In this document: positions 25,156 through 34,235 of the stretch, one piece after another
How positions within the stretch are numbered: the first letter of the stretch is position 1
Layout: each line of letters opens with the position of its first letter
NCBI RefSeq assembly: GCF_000315235.1
Contig: NZ_BALG01000037.1
Location: 1-48,516, forward strand
From: Paenibacillus popilliae ATCC 14706
Lineage (GTDB): Bacteria > Bacillota > Bacilli > Paenibacillales > Paenibacillaceae
Direction: 5' to 3'
DNA length: 48,516 nucleotides
Program-made: the position numbers and the translations under genes
The notes under the pieces: model-generated
Database searches by the model: none
What the model saw: only the letters and a program-made list of their open reading frames with translations
Told to the model about the DNA's origin: nothing

Positions 25156-25374
25156 TCATCTCGTACAACGCGCCGCAACAACACGAAAGGTCTGCTCCTC
25201 TTCGTCAAGCGCATACGTTACCGTCTCGACCGGCAAATCTTCCAGGCTGGCTTTGCATTTGCCAGCCGTTGTGCGGCGCTTGTACGTGAACTGCTCCACA
25301 GGCGCTTCCTGCCCTTCGGATGTCGCGAGCACTTCCGCAACCGTCCGGCCAACGCAGGGACGCTGTGCGTGAAT
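25156..25374 (-). CDS. Small cytosolic protein downstream of ampS, probably ATT-started
   Basis: After the aminopeptidase stop, TCGGGGAGCGAGCG leads to an in-frame ATT at 25374 and a frame of 72 codons with strong GC3 coding bias: CVGRTVAEVLATSEGQE, EQFTYKRRTTAGKCKASLEDLP, TYALDEEEQTFRVVAAR. The only usual start in frame is GTG at 25332, which has no ribosome site and would lose the conserved-looking N-terminus. The product is mixed alpha/beta and unrecognised. Spacing of 19 bases to ampS suggests cotranscription. Confidence 0.5.
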   Translation of the reverse strand: MHAQRPCVGRTVAEVLATSEGQEAPVEQFTYKRRTTAGKCKASLEDLPVETVTYALDEEEQTFRVVAARCTR

Positions 25375-25393
25375 CGCTCGCTCCCCGAGGCGA

Positions 25394-26632
25394 TTAGATG
25401 GCCCAGTTCCCGTTGCGGAACACCGGGACAACGGTGCCATCCTTGAGGAGACCATCGATGTCCATCGCGGCGGAGCCGATCATGAAATCAACATGCGTAA
25501 TGCTGTGGTTGACGCCGTTGGCTTCCAGTTCCTCGGGGGACATTTTTTTGCCGCCTTCGATGTTGAAGGCATAGCCGCTGCCAATGGCCAGGTGGTTGGA
25601 GGCATTTTCGTCGAACAGCGTATTGTAGAATAAAATATTCGACTCCGAAATCGGCGAATGATGCGGCACAAGCGCCACTTCGCCCAAGGAATGCGAGCCT
25701 TCGTCCGTATCGATCAGATGCTGCAGGATCTCCTGGCCTTGCTTGGCTTCGACGTTGACGATACGGCCGTTCTCGAACGTGAGCTTGAAGTTGTCGATCA
25801 GATTGCCGCCGTAGCTGAGCGGCTTCGTACTGGATACATATCCGTTAACGCCATCCTTCTTCGGCACGGTGAACACTTCCTCCGTCGGCATGTTCGCCAT
25901 GAACGGAATCTCCTTCTCGTTGGTGCTGCCCGCGCCTACCCACAAATGCTTCTCCGGAAGCTCAATGGTCAGGTCGGTTCCCGGAGCACGGTAATGCAGC
26001 TTGTGGAAATGATGGCCGTTCAAAATATCCACTTTTTTATGTAAAGTGGCGTTATGTGCTTCCCAAGCTTGCACCGGATCATCCGCATAGAGACGGACGG
26101 AAGCGAAAATCGCGTCCCACAGCTTCTCGACCGCTTCTTCGTGCTCGACGTCCGGGAACACTTTGGCTGCCCAGTCCGCGCTAGCTGCGCCGACGACCGT
26201 CCAGCTGACCTTGTCCGATTGCACCGCCTTGCGGTAATGGTCCAGCGCCTGGCCGGAAGCCTTCTGGAAGCTACCGATGCGCTCTGGATCGATTCCTTTG
26301 AGCAGATCCGGGTTGGATGAGACGATAGCGATAAAGGCGGCCCGCTTGTCGACGAACGTATTTCGCTTGAGTGTCTCGTATTCCGGATATGCCGTGAACA
26401 CCTCGTCAGCGGCCTGTTCATACTTCAAGCGGGCCAGTTCTTCGTCGATCCAATCGACATGGACATTGGAAGCGCCGGCTGCATACGCTTCGCGCGCGAC
26501 CAGGCGGGCCAGCGGGGCGACTTCGGTGGAAGCCGACACATACACTTCCTGTCCCGGCTGTACGTTGACACCGACCTTGACGATGAGGTTGGCATATTTC
26601 TTCAAATTCTGTTCGATTGTTGCTGCAGTCAT
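25394..26632 (-). CDS. ampS: Aminopeptidase, M29 family (AmpS/AmpT type)
   Basis: This dimeric metallo-aminopeptidase removes N-terminal residues from peptides in the cytosol. Starting at ATG 26632 (GAGGAGGATTCCG upstream) gives 412 residues, the family length. Expected metal ligands are present: E251/E252 (MPTEEVFT), E318 (LGEVALVPHHSPI), H347 (NHLAIGSGYAF), H380 and D382 (THVDFMIGS). It heads a likely two-gene unit with the ATT-started ORF downstream. The upstream ORF extension to 26695 lacks a ribosome site. Confidence 0.95.
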   Translation of the reverse strand: MTAATIEQNLKKYANLIVKVGVNVQPGQEVYVSASTEVAPLARLVAREAYAAGASNVHVDWIDEELARLKYEQAADEVFTAYPEYETLKRNTFVDKRAAFIAIVSSNPDLLKGIDPERIGSFQKASGQALDHYRKAVQSDKVSWTVVGAASADWAAKVFPDVEHEEAVEKLWDAIFASVRLYADDPVQAWEAHNATLHKKVDILNGHHFHKLHYRAPGTDLTIELPEKHLWVGAGSTNEKEIPFMANMPTEEVFTVPKKDGVNGYVSSTKPLSYGGNLIDNFKLTFENGRIVNVEAKQGQEILQHLIDTDEGSHSLGEVALVPHHSPISESNILFYNTLFDENASNHLAIGSGYAFNIEGGKKMSPEELEANGVNHSITHVDFMIGSAAMDIDGLLKDGTVVPVFRNGNWAI

Positions 26633-26725
26633 CGGAATCCTCCTCAATATAAAAATGATCCTATGTTTCCAATATAACTCATTTCCGCGATGCAAGCAAA
26701 AACCGTCGGGACGATAAGCGCCCGG

Positions 26726-27853
26726 TTAATTGAGCCATTTGAAAATATCCTCTTCTGCAACCGACTTCACGCCATACAGGAACAGAATCTGATCGAAGTT
26801 ATACTTGGACAGATAGTCGTCTACCGATTCACGGAAAAAACGCAGGTCGATCATATGGATGCTGGAATAGTGCTTCGCGAGCAGTGGAACGAACACATTG
26901 GCATACGAATCTTTGAATATGACGATGCTGCGGCCGCTGCCGGCCCCCGTCTCTATCGTCGTCCATGCGTGGTTGCCGTTGAAGAACACCTGATAATGAT
27001 CGCGGATGGACAGCGCCTCCATATGATAGAAGGAATCCGAGCAAGCAGAGGCGTCGGAATAACAGACGGTATAGGGCGGGAGGGGCTGTTCCAGCCGCTC
27101 CAGCTTGTCAGGGGGCAGATGGCGGTTGTTCGCCTTCGTGTAATAGGTTCCGTAAAAGCTACTGCTGATGACGCGGGATGGCAGGCTCTCCAGCCGAACC
27201 GGCTCAAAGCCGGCCGCGCGGGCGAATTCCTTATACCCCCAATAAGCGCCGCGCATCGTCCAATGATGGTCCATGCGGAAGAATACCGAATCGGACTTGT
27301 GCTGCTTCAATGTATCCAACACGGATACGGGCGTCACAGCATGGCCCAGCGCATCATACGTGCCGCGTATGAATTGCGCGGTATCATAGCTTGTCGCCTC
27401 GGCATATAACGGAAGCTTGTCGGCGTATACGGCTTGCGAATAAGGGACGAGCAGCATATGCATCGGGGTGCCGGCATGCCGGGCGGTGAACCGGCGGATC
27501 TCGTTCAGATTGGCTTCGTACCGTGCCCCAGGCGTCTGGAAGCGCTCGAATAAATAATCGTCTGTGCCAAAAAAGATGTGTCGATTCTCCGTCTTGCCGC
27601 TTATGCGCTCCAAATCGGACTTGAGGCCGACCCAAGTGTCGCGTACAGCGAATTGATCCGCGACATAATTCCCTAACTGCTCCGTATAGCGCCCATCCCA
27701 GAGCTTCGCGGCGGAGAAGGAAGGGAACTGCTGCAGCGTCCGGTTCTCGAACTCGGATAGCTTGCGATCGGGCTGCGCGATGCTCCACAGGCTCAGCACG
27801 GCGATATAGGCGAGAAAGCCGGCAGTCAACCAGACGGCGCGTCGGTTGGTCAT
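26726..27853 (-). CDS. DHHW-family membrane-anchored protein (AlgX/AlgJ-like acylation partner)
   Basis: An N-terminal membrane anchor (residues 7-25) precedes an extracellular SGNH/AlgX-like domain. The family signature MDHHWTMRGAYWGY is at 194-207, the Asp-His pair resembling AlgJ/AlgX O-acetyltransferases, and a late GRSIVIFKDSYANVFVPLL provides the family's FxDSYxN block. It is expected to receive acyl groups passed across the membrane by the MBOAT partner encoded 55 bases upstream and to transfer them to a polysaccharide. ATG follows GGAAGGAGG. It is the last gene of the acylation cluster. Confidence 0.88.
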   Translation of the reverse strand: MTNRRAVWLTAGFLAYIAVLSLWSIAQPDRKLSEFENRTLQQFPSFSAAKLWDGRYTEQLGNYVADQFAVRDTWVGLKSDLERISGKTENRHIFFGTDDYLFERFQTPGARYEANLNEIRRFTARHAGTPMHMLLVPYSQAVYADKLPLYAEATSYDTAQFIRGTYDALGHAVTPVSVLDTLKQHKSDSVFFRMDHHWTMRGAYWGYKEFARAAGFEPVRLESLPSRVISSSFYGTYYTKANNRHLPPDKLERLEQPLPPYTVCYSDASACSDSFYHMEALSIRDHYQVFFNGNHAWTTIETGAGSGRSIVIFKDSYANVFVPLLAKHYSSIHMIDLRFFRESVDDYLSKYNFDQILFLYGVKSVAEEDIFKWLN

Positions 27854-27908
27854 GTTCCATCCTCCTTCCTGAAATGATCGGGGTATGCCTTGCCGTTAGA
27901 ACCGGACG

Positions 27909-29318
27909 TTAGAATCGGAAATAGAGAAAGGGATTATACGTTCCGTCGATCAAATAAGCGGTACTGGCGAACAGCATTCCGACTAACAGCGCGTAATCGG
28001 CAACCGAGACGGCGGCTTGCAGGGCAGGCCGCCGTTGGAGCAAGGCGGTCACTCGGGCGGCGAGCGGCGTCGCGCTGATGATCAGGATGACCAGCAGCAA
28101 GCCATAATTCCGCAGATGGTACAAATCCGTTCCGTTCAGGAGAGTATGGTCTCCGCGTCCAAGCATCGTTGCGATATAGTTCGCGATCGAAGCGATATCT
28201 TCGAGTCCGAACAGCACCCAGCCGAACAGGGCCGCCACGATCAGGTATGCATGCCGGATGGGCCGCCACAGTTGTTCCAGCCAGGAGGCCAGGAACAACT
28301 TCTCCATTCCGATCAGCAGGCCGAAATAAAGCCCCCAGAAAATAAAATTCCAGCTCGCGCCATGCCATAATCCGGTGAGGAACCAGACGACGAATAGATT
28401 CAACATGAGCCTTGGCTTGCTGGTACGGCTTCCGCCCAGCGGGAAATAGACATAGTCCCGGAACCAGGAGCCCAGCGTCATATGCCAGCGGCGCCAAAAT
28501 TCCGAAGCGCTGGCAGAAATATATGGATAGTTGAAGTTCTCCGGAAAGCGGAAGCCGAGCATGCTTCCGAGTCCGATGGCCATATCGGAATACCCACTGA
28601 AGTCGAAATAAATTTGGAACGCGAACGCGATAATTCCCAACCATGCGCCTACCGTCGACAGATCATCAATTCCGCTGCGGCTCATCTCCCACAGCATGCC
28701 GATATTGTTGGCAAGCAGCACCTTTTTGCCCAGTCCGATAATAAAGCGCCTTACCCCATATCCGAACTGCTCCAGCGTGAAGCTCCGATCCGTCAGTTGC
28801 TTCTCCACCTCGTCGTAGCGCACGATAGGCCCGGCGACAAGCTGGGGGAACATCGACACGAAGGCGGCAAAATCGATAAAGCTGCGCTGCGCCTTGCAGC
28901 GGCCGCGGTAGACGTCAATTGTGTAGGACATCGTCTGGAACGTATAGAATGAGATGCCGATGGGAAGCGGCAAGTCAAGCGGGGCGATGGCCGTCCCGAA
29001 CGCGCCGTTCAACAAATCAATCAGGAAATCGGCATATTTGAAAAAACAAAGCACGCCCACATTCACCGCGAGGGAGAAGATGAGCGTAAGGCGCTGCAGC
29101 GCTGTTCTGCCCCGGAACCGTTCGATCAGCAGCCCGTTCACATAATCGGTGACGGCGGAGAATAGCAGCAGCACGATATATATCGGTTCGCCCCACGCAT
29201 AGAAAAGGAGGCTGATAAGCAATAATGCCGCATTTTTCCCGCACCGGGGAGATGCATAGTACAGCAGCAGCGCTGCGGGGAGAAACGTAAACAGAAAGAC
29301 AATCGAGCTAAATACCAC
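27909..29318 (-). CDS. MBOAT-family O-acyltransferase (AlgI/DltB-like)
   Basis: The 469-residue membrane protein carries acyl (usually acetyl) groups across the membrane for polysaccharide modification. It has about 11 hydrophobic segments, the MBOAT block PYISASASEFWRRWHMTLGSWFRDYVYFPLGGSR (about 265-298) and the catalytic H319 in LTGLWHGASWNF. GTG at 29318 after GAGGGGAGG gives the classic MVFSS start. It lies between the DUF4358 lipoprotein gene and the DHHW gene in one direction. Confidence 0.93.
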   Translation of the reverse strand: MVFSSIVFLFTFLPAALLLYYASPRCGKNAALLLISLLFYAWGEPIYIVLLLFSAVTDYVNGLLIERFRGRTALQRLTLIFSLAVNVGVLCFFKYADFLIDLLNGAFGTAIAPLDLPLPIGISFYTFQTMSYTIDVYRGRCKAQRSFIDFAAFVSMFPQLVAGPIVRYDEVEKQLTDRSFTLEQFGYGVRRFIIGLGKKVLLANNIGMLWEMSRSGIDDLSTVGAWLGIIAFAFQIYFDFSGYSDMAIGLGSMLGFRFPENFNYPYISASASEFWRRWHMTLGSWFRDYVYFPLGGSRTSKPRLMLNLFVVWFLTGLWHGASWNFIFWGLYFGLLIGMEKLFLASWLEQLWRPIRHAYLIVAALFGWVLFGLEDIASIANYIATMLGRGDHTLLNGTDLYHLRNYGLLLVILIISATPLAARVTALLQRRPALQAAVSVADYALLVGMLFASTAYLIDGTYNPFLYFRF

Positions 29319-29366
29319 TTGCTGTTCCTCCCCTCACAGGCTGCCGATGTGCGCAAGGCGGGAACA

Positions 29367-29855
29367 TTACATGCCGTCCGGCTTCAGCGCGGCCGTAAAT
29401 GCTTTCTCGACATCTTCCGCTTTTTCCGAAATGATCAGCGCCAGATAAACGCCTTCCTGTTTGATAATTCGATTTTTTACAATCTCGAACTGATCGGGCA
29501 GGTAAGTGCTCCATTGTGTTTCCTGTGCCGCACCTTCCTCTTCCAGCGCTTGTTTCAGGTCGGCGATATATTTTTCATCTGCCGCCTTGAGCACGATGAT
29601 TTCGTCCGCTTTGACACTGATCATCGCCTTCAGCATCCGTCCCTCGGCCAATTGGGCAGGATCGATATGAAGCTTGCCGGCCATATCCGCATCGGCCTTC
29701 AGATCAATTTCCTCGGCCATGGGAGGGAACTCCGCGCTTTCCTTTAATTTCGCCATAATATCGGCTACCGGCACTTGAACGGCCTCTTCCTTTTTCGTGG
29801 TGCATCCGGCGACAGCAATTGCCAGTATGATTATAACCGCCAGCCATTTTCTCAT
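29367..29855 (-). CDS. DUF4358 lipoprotein
   Basis: A 162-residue protein with a lipoprotein signal (WLAVIIILAIAVAGC, lipid-modified Cys at 17) and a compact domain (MAKLKESAEFPPMAEEIDLK ... YLADLKQALEEE ... QFEIVKNRIIKQEGVYLALIIS) of the DUF4358 type. Such lipoproteins often accompany MBOAT and DHHW proteins, and a role in sensing or assisting wall/polysaccharide acylation is inferred only from context. ATG follows GAGGGGATC. It is the first gene of the three-gene cluster, 48 bases before the MBOAT gene. Confidence 0.85.
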   Translation of the reverse strand: MRKWLAVIIILAIAVAGCTTKKEEAVQVPVADIMAKLKESAEFPPMAEEIDLKADADMAGKLHIDPAQLAEGRMLKAMISVKADEIIVLKAADEKYIADLKQALEEEGAAQETQWSTYLPDQFEIVKNRIIKQEGVYLALIISEKAEDVEKAFTAALKPDGM

Positions 29856-30214
29856 CTTGATCCCCTCTTTCTTCTAATGGTCGTATTGATGTTTCGTATA
29901 TGCAAAATTGTAGACCGACAAAGCAGAGCATAAGTTGCAGCATTCACAAATTGGATCGCGGCCGGTCAACGGCCGACGGATGGGGAGGCACGTCCCGTTC
30001 CGGTGCATTCGCTGACCGAATATACTTATCATTCCATAACAGAACGTAATCATGTAACGGTTGTCAAATCCGGAAAAACAGGTTACACGAAGAAGATAAC
30101 GAAGGAACGGCGAGCAACGCTGCGATGGATTCTCGTAGATAAGCGTTCTCAAATCGGGGAGAGGGTAATGGGACGGGATAAATATGTACTGGCTTGCAGC
30201 TTGAAAGCAAACAA
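29856..30214. other. Long intergenic region upstream of the acylation cluster
   Basis: About 500 bases between the DUF4358 gene and manA. Overlapping ORFs on both strands lack ribosome sites and protein-like composition, so I accept none. It must contain the promoter of the acylation cluster, but I see no strong -35/-10 pair. Confidence 0.5.
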
Positions 30215-30265
30215 CCAAAGCCCGTTTCCGTCAAGGGAAAGCGCCTCGACAAAACCGAGCTTTGG
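30215..30265 (-). terminator. Possible terminator of manA
   Basis: Read on the minus strand, CCAAAGCTCG and CGGGCTTTGG pair with one wobble, followed by TTGTTTGC. It lies about 125 bases after manA, and the T-run is weak. Confidence 0.4.
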
Positions 30266-30389
30266 TGATGAGTGCAGTCTACTTGTATGTTTTTATAGGT
30301 GAGAGGACAAGGGGAAGTCGGCCTCTCCAACTCGATGGTCCATTGATTGTCCGTTCCGCTCGCAAGAGAAGAGAGGAACGGTTGTCGCA

Positions 30390-31358
30390 TTAAGGGGCTA
30401 CGGAACGAAGCACCGTGCAGTCGCCATCCAGCGAGTATGCGCCGAGATTCGCCGGCAGAAGGAAGCATTCTCCGGCCGCCAGCGGCAGCTCCTGATCGGC
30501 CCAGCGCAGCGTGCCCGTGCCTTCGCATACGACGAGGATAACGAAGCTGTCCGTTGTCGTGGACAGGCTCCACGGCTGCTTCACGATGCCTTTTTCTACT
30601 CGGAAGTATGGCGATTCCGCCAGTGTCAGCCATTCATTCGGCTTGGCGTTGTCGGTCTGCATCCGGGTCGCGCCTGCGCCTTCATAGGCGATAACATTCA
30701 AGGAGTCCTCGATGTGCAACTCGCGCGGCTTGCCGTCCAGGCCCGGACGGTTATAGTCATACAGGCGGTACGTCGTGTCGGAGTTCTGCTGCACCTCGGC
30801 GACGACGACGCCGGCGCACAGCGCATGTACCGTGCCGGCCGGGATGTAGAAGGAATCGCCGGCCTGGACGGCGACCTCCTGCAGCGCTTCCATGATGCGG
30901 CCTTCTGCGATCGCCGCCGCCAGCGCTTCGCGGTCGATTCCGTCCTTCAAGCCATAGATAATTTTGGCCCCTGGCTTGGCGTCGAGCACATACCACATCT
31001 CGGTCTTGCCCAGCTCGCCTTCCGGCAGCCCTTCATAATCGTCGGTCGGATGCACCTGCACGGACAGATCGTCGTTGCAATCGAGCAGCTTGATCAGCAG
31101 TGGGAAGCGGCCGTTCTTCTCGGAGAAGCCCTTCGCGCCGAACCATTCCTTGCCGTATTGCTCCCGCACTTGATCGAGACCTTGGCCGGCCAGCTCGCCG
31201 TTGATGACCTTCGTCGTTCCGTTCGGATGGTCTCCGATCATCCAGCCTTCGCCGATATGCCCCTCGGGCAGATCCAGGCCGAATTGTGTCAGCGCGCGGC
31301 CGCCCCAGACGCGTTCCTTGAACTCAGGTTGAAACTTCAGTGGGTATGGTGTTGTCAT
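30390..31358 (-). CDS. manA: Mannose-6-phosphate isomerase, class I
   Basis: The zinc enzyme interconverts mannose-6-phosphate and fructose-6-phosphate, feeding GDP-mannose synthesis or mannose use. Zinc ligands are Q101 and H103 (SVQVHPTDDY), E120 (GKTEMWYV) and H178 (IPAGTVHAL), with the family segment VAEVQQNSDTTYRLYDYNR following. ATG 31358 has GGGAG at a usable distance; a GTG at 31370 overlaps that site. The 322-residue length is typical of the short Bacillus enzymes. It is a single-gene unit. Confidence 0.95.
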   Translation of the reverse strand: MTTPYPLKFQPEFKERVWGGRALTQFGLDLPEGHIGEGWMIGDHPNGTTKVINGELAGQGLDQVREQYGKEWFGAKGFSEKNGRFPLLIKLLDCNDDLSVQVHPTDDYEGLPEGELGKTEMWYVLDAKPGAKIIYGLKDGIDREALAAAIAEGRIMEALQEVAVQAGDSFYIPAGTVHALCAGVVVAEVQQNSDTTYRLYDYNRPGLDGKPRELHIEDSLNVIAYEGAGATRMQTDNAKPNEWLTLAESPYFRVEKGIVKQPWSLSTTTDSFVILVVCEGTGTLRWADQELPLAAGECFLLPANLGAYSLDGDCTVLRSVAP

Positions 31359-31504
31359 GTTGTCTCTCACTCCCGTTGTCTCTATTTTAATGGCTAAATG
31401 GTTGTATGGAAAAACTCAAGCCACTCGCCGTCCGGTCCATCTCGTTCATCTCTTTGTCGGCAATTCCGCGTGTTCCGCATCTGGAACCGTCCTGTCTGAT
31501 ATGC

Positions 31505-32110
31505 TTACTGCTCCGCACTTCGGGAGCGTGCCTTCTCGACCGCAATGGCGTAAGGCGCCTCCGGCCGCTGGAGCATGCGGTAGGCGACCGCCTGGCCGCT
31601 AGCGGCGGGCATTGCCTCCGCCCAGGCGCGGACGGCGTCCGCTTCGCGGTCGCCCCCGGAATGGCCCGGGTACACGACGGCGGTCAGCACCCCGCCCGGA
31701 CGCAGCAGCGTCAGAGCGTCTTTCAGCGCCGCGAGCGTCGTGGACGGCTCCGTCATGACGCGCTTGTCCGCGTCAACTGTCGGCAGATAGCCGAGGTTGA
31801 ACATAACGGCTGCCGTCGCTCCCTGCCATGCCGGGGGCAAGGCAAGGGTCATCGCTGCATGGCTGTGCCGCAGCAGTTCAACTTGCGCGCTGCCGTCGGA
31901 GCCGAAGGCGTCCTCCAGACGGCGGCGGGTCAACTGGAGCGCTGTCGCCTGGATATCGAAGGCCGCGACGGCCCCGCGCGGTCCGACGAGCCGGGCGAGA
32001 AAGAGCGTGTCTACGCCGGTGCCCATCGTCGCGTCCACAGCGCGGTCGCCCGGCTGCACGCGCTCCTTCACGGCCTGCTGCGCGAAGCTGAGGACGGAGA
32101 GGAATCCCAT
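31505..32110 (-). CDS. mnmM: tRNA U34 methyltransferase MnmM (YtqB)
   Basis: A 201-residue Rossmann methyltransferase with the SAM motif AVDATMGTGVDTLFLA (24-39), FNLGYLP (the NxGY motif in place of NPPY) and an alanine-rich GC-biased sequence. YtqB proteins complete the methylation of 5-aminomethyl-2-thiouridine at tRNA position 34 in Firmicutes that lack the MnmC methyltransferase. It begins one base after the ytqA stop, with GAGGGGGAGC upstream, so the two are translationally coupled as in Bacillus. Confidence 0.88.
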   Translation of the reverse strand: MGFLSVLSFAQQAVKERVQPGDRAVDATMGTGVDTLFLARLVGPRGAVAAFDIQATALQLTRRRLEDAFGSDGSAQVELLRHSHAAMTLALPPAWQGATAAVMFNLGYLPTVDADKRVMTEPSTTLAALKDALTLLRPGGVLTAVVYPGHSGGDREADAVRAWAEAMPAASGQAVAYRMLQRPEAPYAIAVEKARSRSAEQ

Positions 32111-32111
32111 G

Positions 32112-33083
32112 CTAGCTCCCCCTCCATAGCTTGCCCTGCCACGTATTGCGGCGGCGCAGTTCGGCGTCGATCGCGTTCAGCACTTCCCACTTCCGCAGGC
32201 TCCACATCGGCCCGATCAAGAGGTCGCGCGGGGCATCGCCCGTCACGCGGTGCACGATCATCTCGGGCGGCAAAATCTCCAGCGTGTCGACGATAAGCTT
32301 CACGTATTCATCCATCTCCAGGAAGCGGAGCAGGCCCGCTTTGTATTGCTTCACCATCGGCGTCTTGCGCATAAGATGGAGCAGATGGAGCTTGATGCCC
32401 TGCACATCCATGCGGGCGACCGCCGCCGCCGTCTCCAGCATCATCTCATGTGTCTCCTGCGGAAGTCCATATATAATATGGGTACAGACGCGGATATTAT
32501 GCTTGCGCAGCCTCGCGACCGCCTCCTTATAGCAGGCGGTGTCATGTGCCCGGTTGATAAGGTTCGAGGTCGATTCGTGAATCGTCTGCAGGCCCATCTC
32601 CAGCCAGAGATACGTGCGTTCGTTCAACTCGGCCAAATATTCGACGACATCGTCTGGCAGGCAGTCGGGACGGGTGGCGACGGACAGGCCGACGACCCCC
32701 GGCTGCTCCAGGATGACCTCGAAATACTCGCGCAGCGTATCGAGCGGCGCATATGTATTCGTGTAGGCCTGGAAGTAGCCGATATAGCTAGCATGCGGCC
32801 ATTTCTCGTGCTGGCGGTCGCGAATCGTATTGAACTGGGTAACGAGATCGTTGCGGCGGGAGCCTGCAAAATCGCCGGAACCCCGCGAACTGCAGAAGGT
32901 GCAGCCGCCGACGGCAATGCGTCCGTCCCGGTTCGGGCAGGTGAAGCCGGCATCCAGCATCACCTTGAATACTTTCCCCCCGAACTGGCGGCGCATCTCG
33001 GCGTTCCATGTATGGAACCGCTTGTCTCCCCAATCGAGAGGGACAGGCGGCCGTTCGAGCTTCGGATCGTTCAATGATGACAA
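32112..33083 (-). CDS. ytqA: Radical SAM protein, YtqA/TIGR01212 family
   Basis: A 323-residue radical SAM enzyme with its cluster cysteines in FTCPNRDG...VGGCTFCSSRG, followed by TNTYAPLDTLREYFE, VGLSVATRPDCLPDD and LWLEMGLQTIHESTSNLINRAH, typical of the YhcC/YtqA branch. The exact reaction is not established; conserved pairing with mnmM suggests tRNA modification. I choose TTG 33083, with AGGA six bases away; TTG 33074 is an alternative. The open frame extends to 33362 but the extra part is Arg/Pro-rich and lacks a ribosome site. Confidence 0.88.
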   Translation of the reverse strand: MSSLNDPKLERPPVPLDWGDKRFHTWNAEMRRQFGGKVFKVMLDAGFTCPNRDGRIAVGGCTFCSSRGSGDFAGSRRNDLVTQFNTIRDRQHEKWPHASYIGYFQAYTNTYAPLDTLREYFEVILEQPGVVGLSVATRPDCLPDDVVEYLAELNERTYLWLEMGLQTIHESTSNLINRAHDTACYKEAVARLRKHNIRVCTHIIYGLPQETHEMMLETAAAVARMDVQGIKLHLLHLMRKTPMVKQYKAGLLRFLEMDEYVKLIVDTLEILPPEMIVHRVTGDAPRDLLIGPMWSLRKWEVLNAIDAELRRRNTWQGKLWRGS

Positions 33084-33171
33084 GCCCTTTCCTAATCTAA
33101 GTCGGCCAGGCAGAGAAGCGGCTGCTTCCGGCAGTCTGTGGCGACCGGTTGTGCCGGCAAGCCGCCGCCAG

Positions 33172-33199
33172 CCTGCCGCAGCGCGCTTAGCGCGGCAGG
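33172..33199. repeat. GC-rich hairpin between ytqA and trmB
   Basis: CCTGCCGC and GCGGCAGG pair around AGCGCGCTTAGC-type sequence in the 318-base divergent region. It has no T-run. The rest of 33084-33401 has no gene; TTTACA (33338-33343) with CACAAT 17 bases on could be a weak trmB promoter. Confidence 0.35.
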
Positions 33200-33401
33200 C
33201 GGCCGTGGTTTTATTGTAGCAGATCTCGCTTGAAAAGCGAAGGTACGGCAACGCGTGCGTGGGATCGTCCAGTCTCATCGTCGGGAACGGAGGTTTCCGG
33301 CTCAGTTGCGGCCGGACCGGGTTCGGCAGCCGACTCTTTACAATTACGTTCCGGTGATGCACAATAAAAGATTAGAGCATACTGAGGTTGGAGGAAAACA
33401 G

Positions 33402-34130
33402 ATGCGTTTACGAGGCAAAAAAGGGGCTCTGGAGCTGATGCAGCAATCGAAGATTGCAATTCTGGACCCTCAATCCGCAAGGGGCCGCTGGGTTGAAATT
33501 TTCGGCAACGGCCGCCCGATCCATGTGGAGCTAGGCATGGGCAAAGGCCAGTTCATCAGTACAATGAGCCATAAACACCCGGGTGTGAACTTCATCGGCA
33601 TCGATATGTACGATGGATTAATCGGGCGTGCCTGCGAGAAGGCGGAGACGATCCGCGGTGAGCTGGGCGTGGACACCGATGCGAACTTAAGGCTCGTACG
33701 GACGAACATTGAAGATTTGGAATCGATTTTTGCGGAGGGGGAGATCGAGCGCATTTTCCTGAATTTCAGCGATCCGTGGCCGAAGAAGCGCCATGCACGC
33801 CGGCGCTTGACTCATCCCCGTTTTCTTGAGAAATATAAGCACGTTCTGAATGAACGCGGAGAGATCCACCAGAAAACGGACTCGGTGACACTGTTCGAGT
33901 ACTCCTTGAATTCCTACGCCGAGGTCGGCCTACAGATGCGGAGCATTTCGCTTGACCTGCACCGGAACGGTCCGCATCCGGATCATGTCATGACGGAATA
34001 CGAGGAGAAGTTCTCGGGTAGAGGGATGAACATTCATCGCGTGGAGGTTCTGGTAGGGGGCGAGGCTTACGAGCAGTACCGGGCTTCGCTGCCGTATGGC
34101 AACGGAGGACAGAGCGTCTTGCAGCAGTAA
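33402..34130 (+). CDS. trmB: tRNA (guanine-N7-)-methyltransferase
   Basis: The enzyme makes m7G46 in tRNA. From ATG 33402 (GGAGGAAAACAG upstream) it has 242 residues. The SAM loop ELGMGKG is at 43-49, IGIDMYDGLI at 66-75, and the family signature FSDPWPKKRHARRR is at 122-135, followed by QKTDSVTLFEYS and TEYEEKFSGRGMNIHR. All motifs are intact. Not to be confused with the TrmB-type sugar regulators, an unrelated family also present at 12166. Confidence 0.95.
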   Translation: MRLRGKKGALELMQQSKIAILDPQSARGRWVEIFGNGRPIHVELGMGKGQFISTMSHKHPGVNFIGIDMYDGLIGRACEKAETIRGELGVDTDANLRLVRTNIEDLESIFAEGEIERIFLNFSDPWPKKRHARRRLTHPRFLEKYKHVLNERGEIHQKTDSVTLFEYSLNSYAEVGLQMRSISLDLHRNGPHPDHVMTEYEEKFSGRGMNIHRVEVLVGGEAYEQYRASLPYGNGGQSVLQQ

Positions 34131-34235
34131 TGCGTCAGATTAGCCGTCGGCTTGAGCGAAGTCCAGAAGTCGGCGGCTTAGTCCGGCCGAAGTATAAAGT
34201 CCGGCCCTCCCCCTTCTATGCTTACATTCGTGCTG

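Noticed and set aside
28482-28952. 156-codon plus-strand ORF opposite the MBOAT gene
   Set aside because: Antisense shadow of a gene with intact catalytic motifs; no start signal.
29874-30302. Overlapping ORFs on both strands between DUF4358 and manA
   Set aside because: Neither has a ribosome site or a plausible fold pattern, and they overlap each other throughout.
31406-32296. 296-codon plus-strand ORF opposite mnmM
   Set aside because: It mirrors mnmM and ytqA codons and has an Arg/Ala-rich composition without domains.
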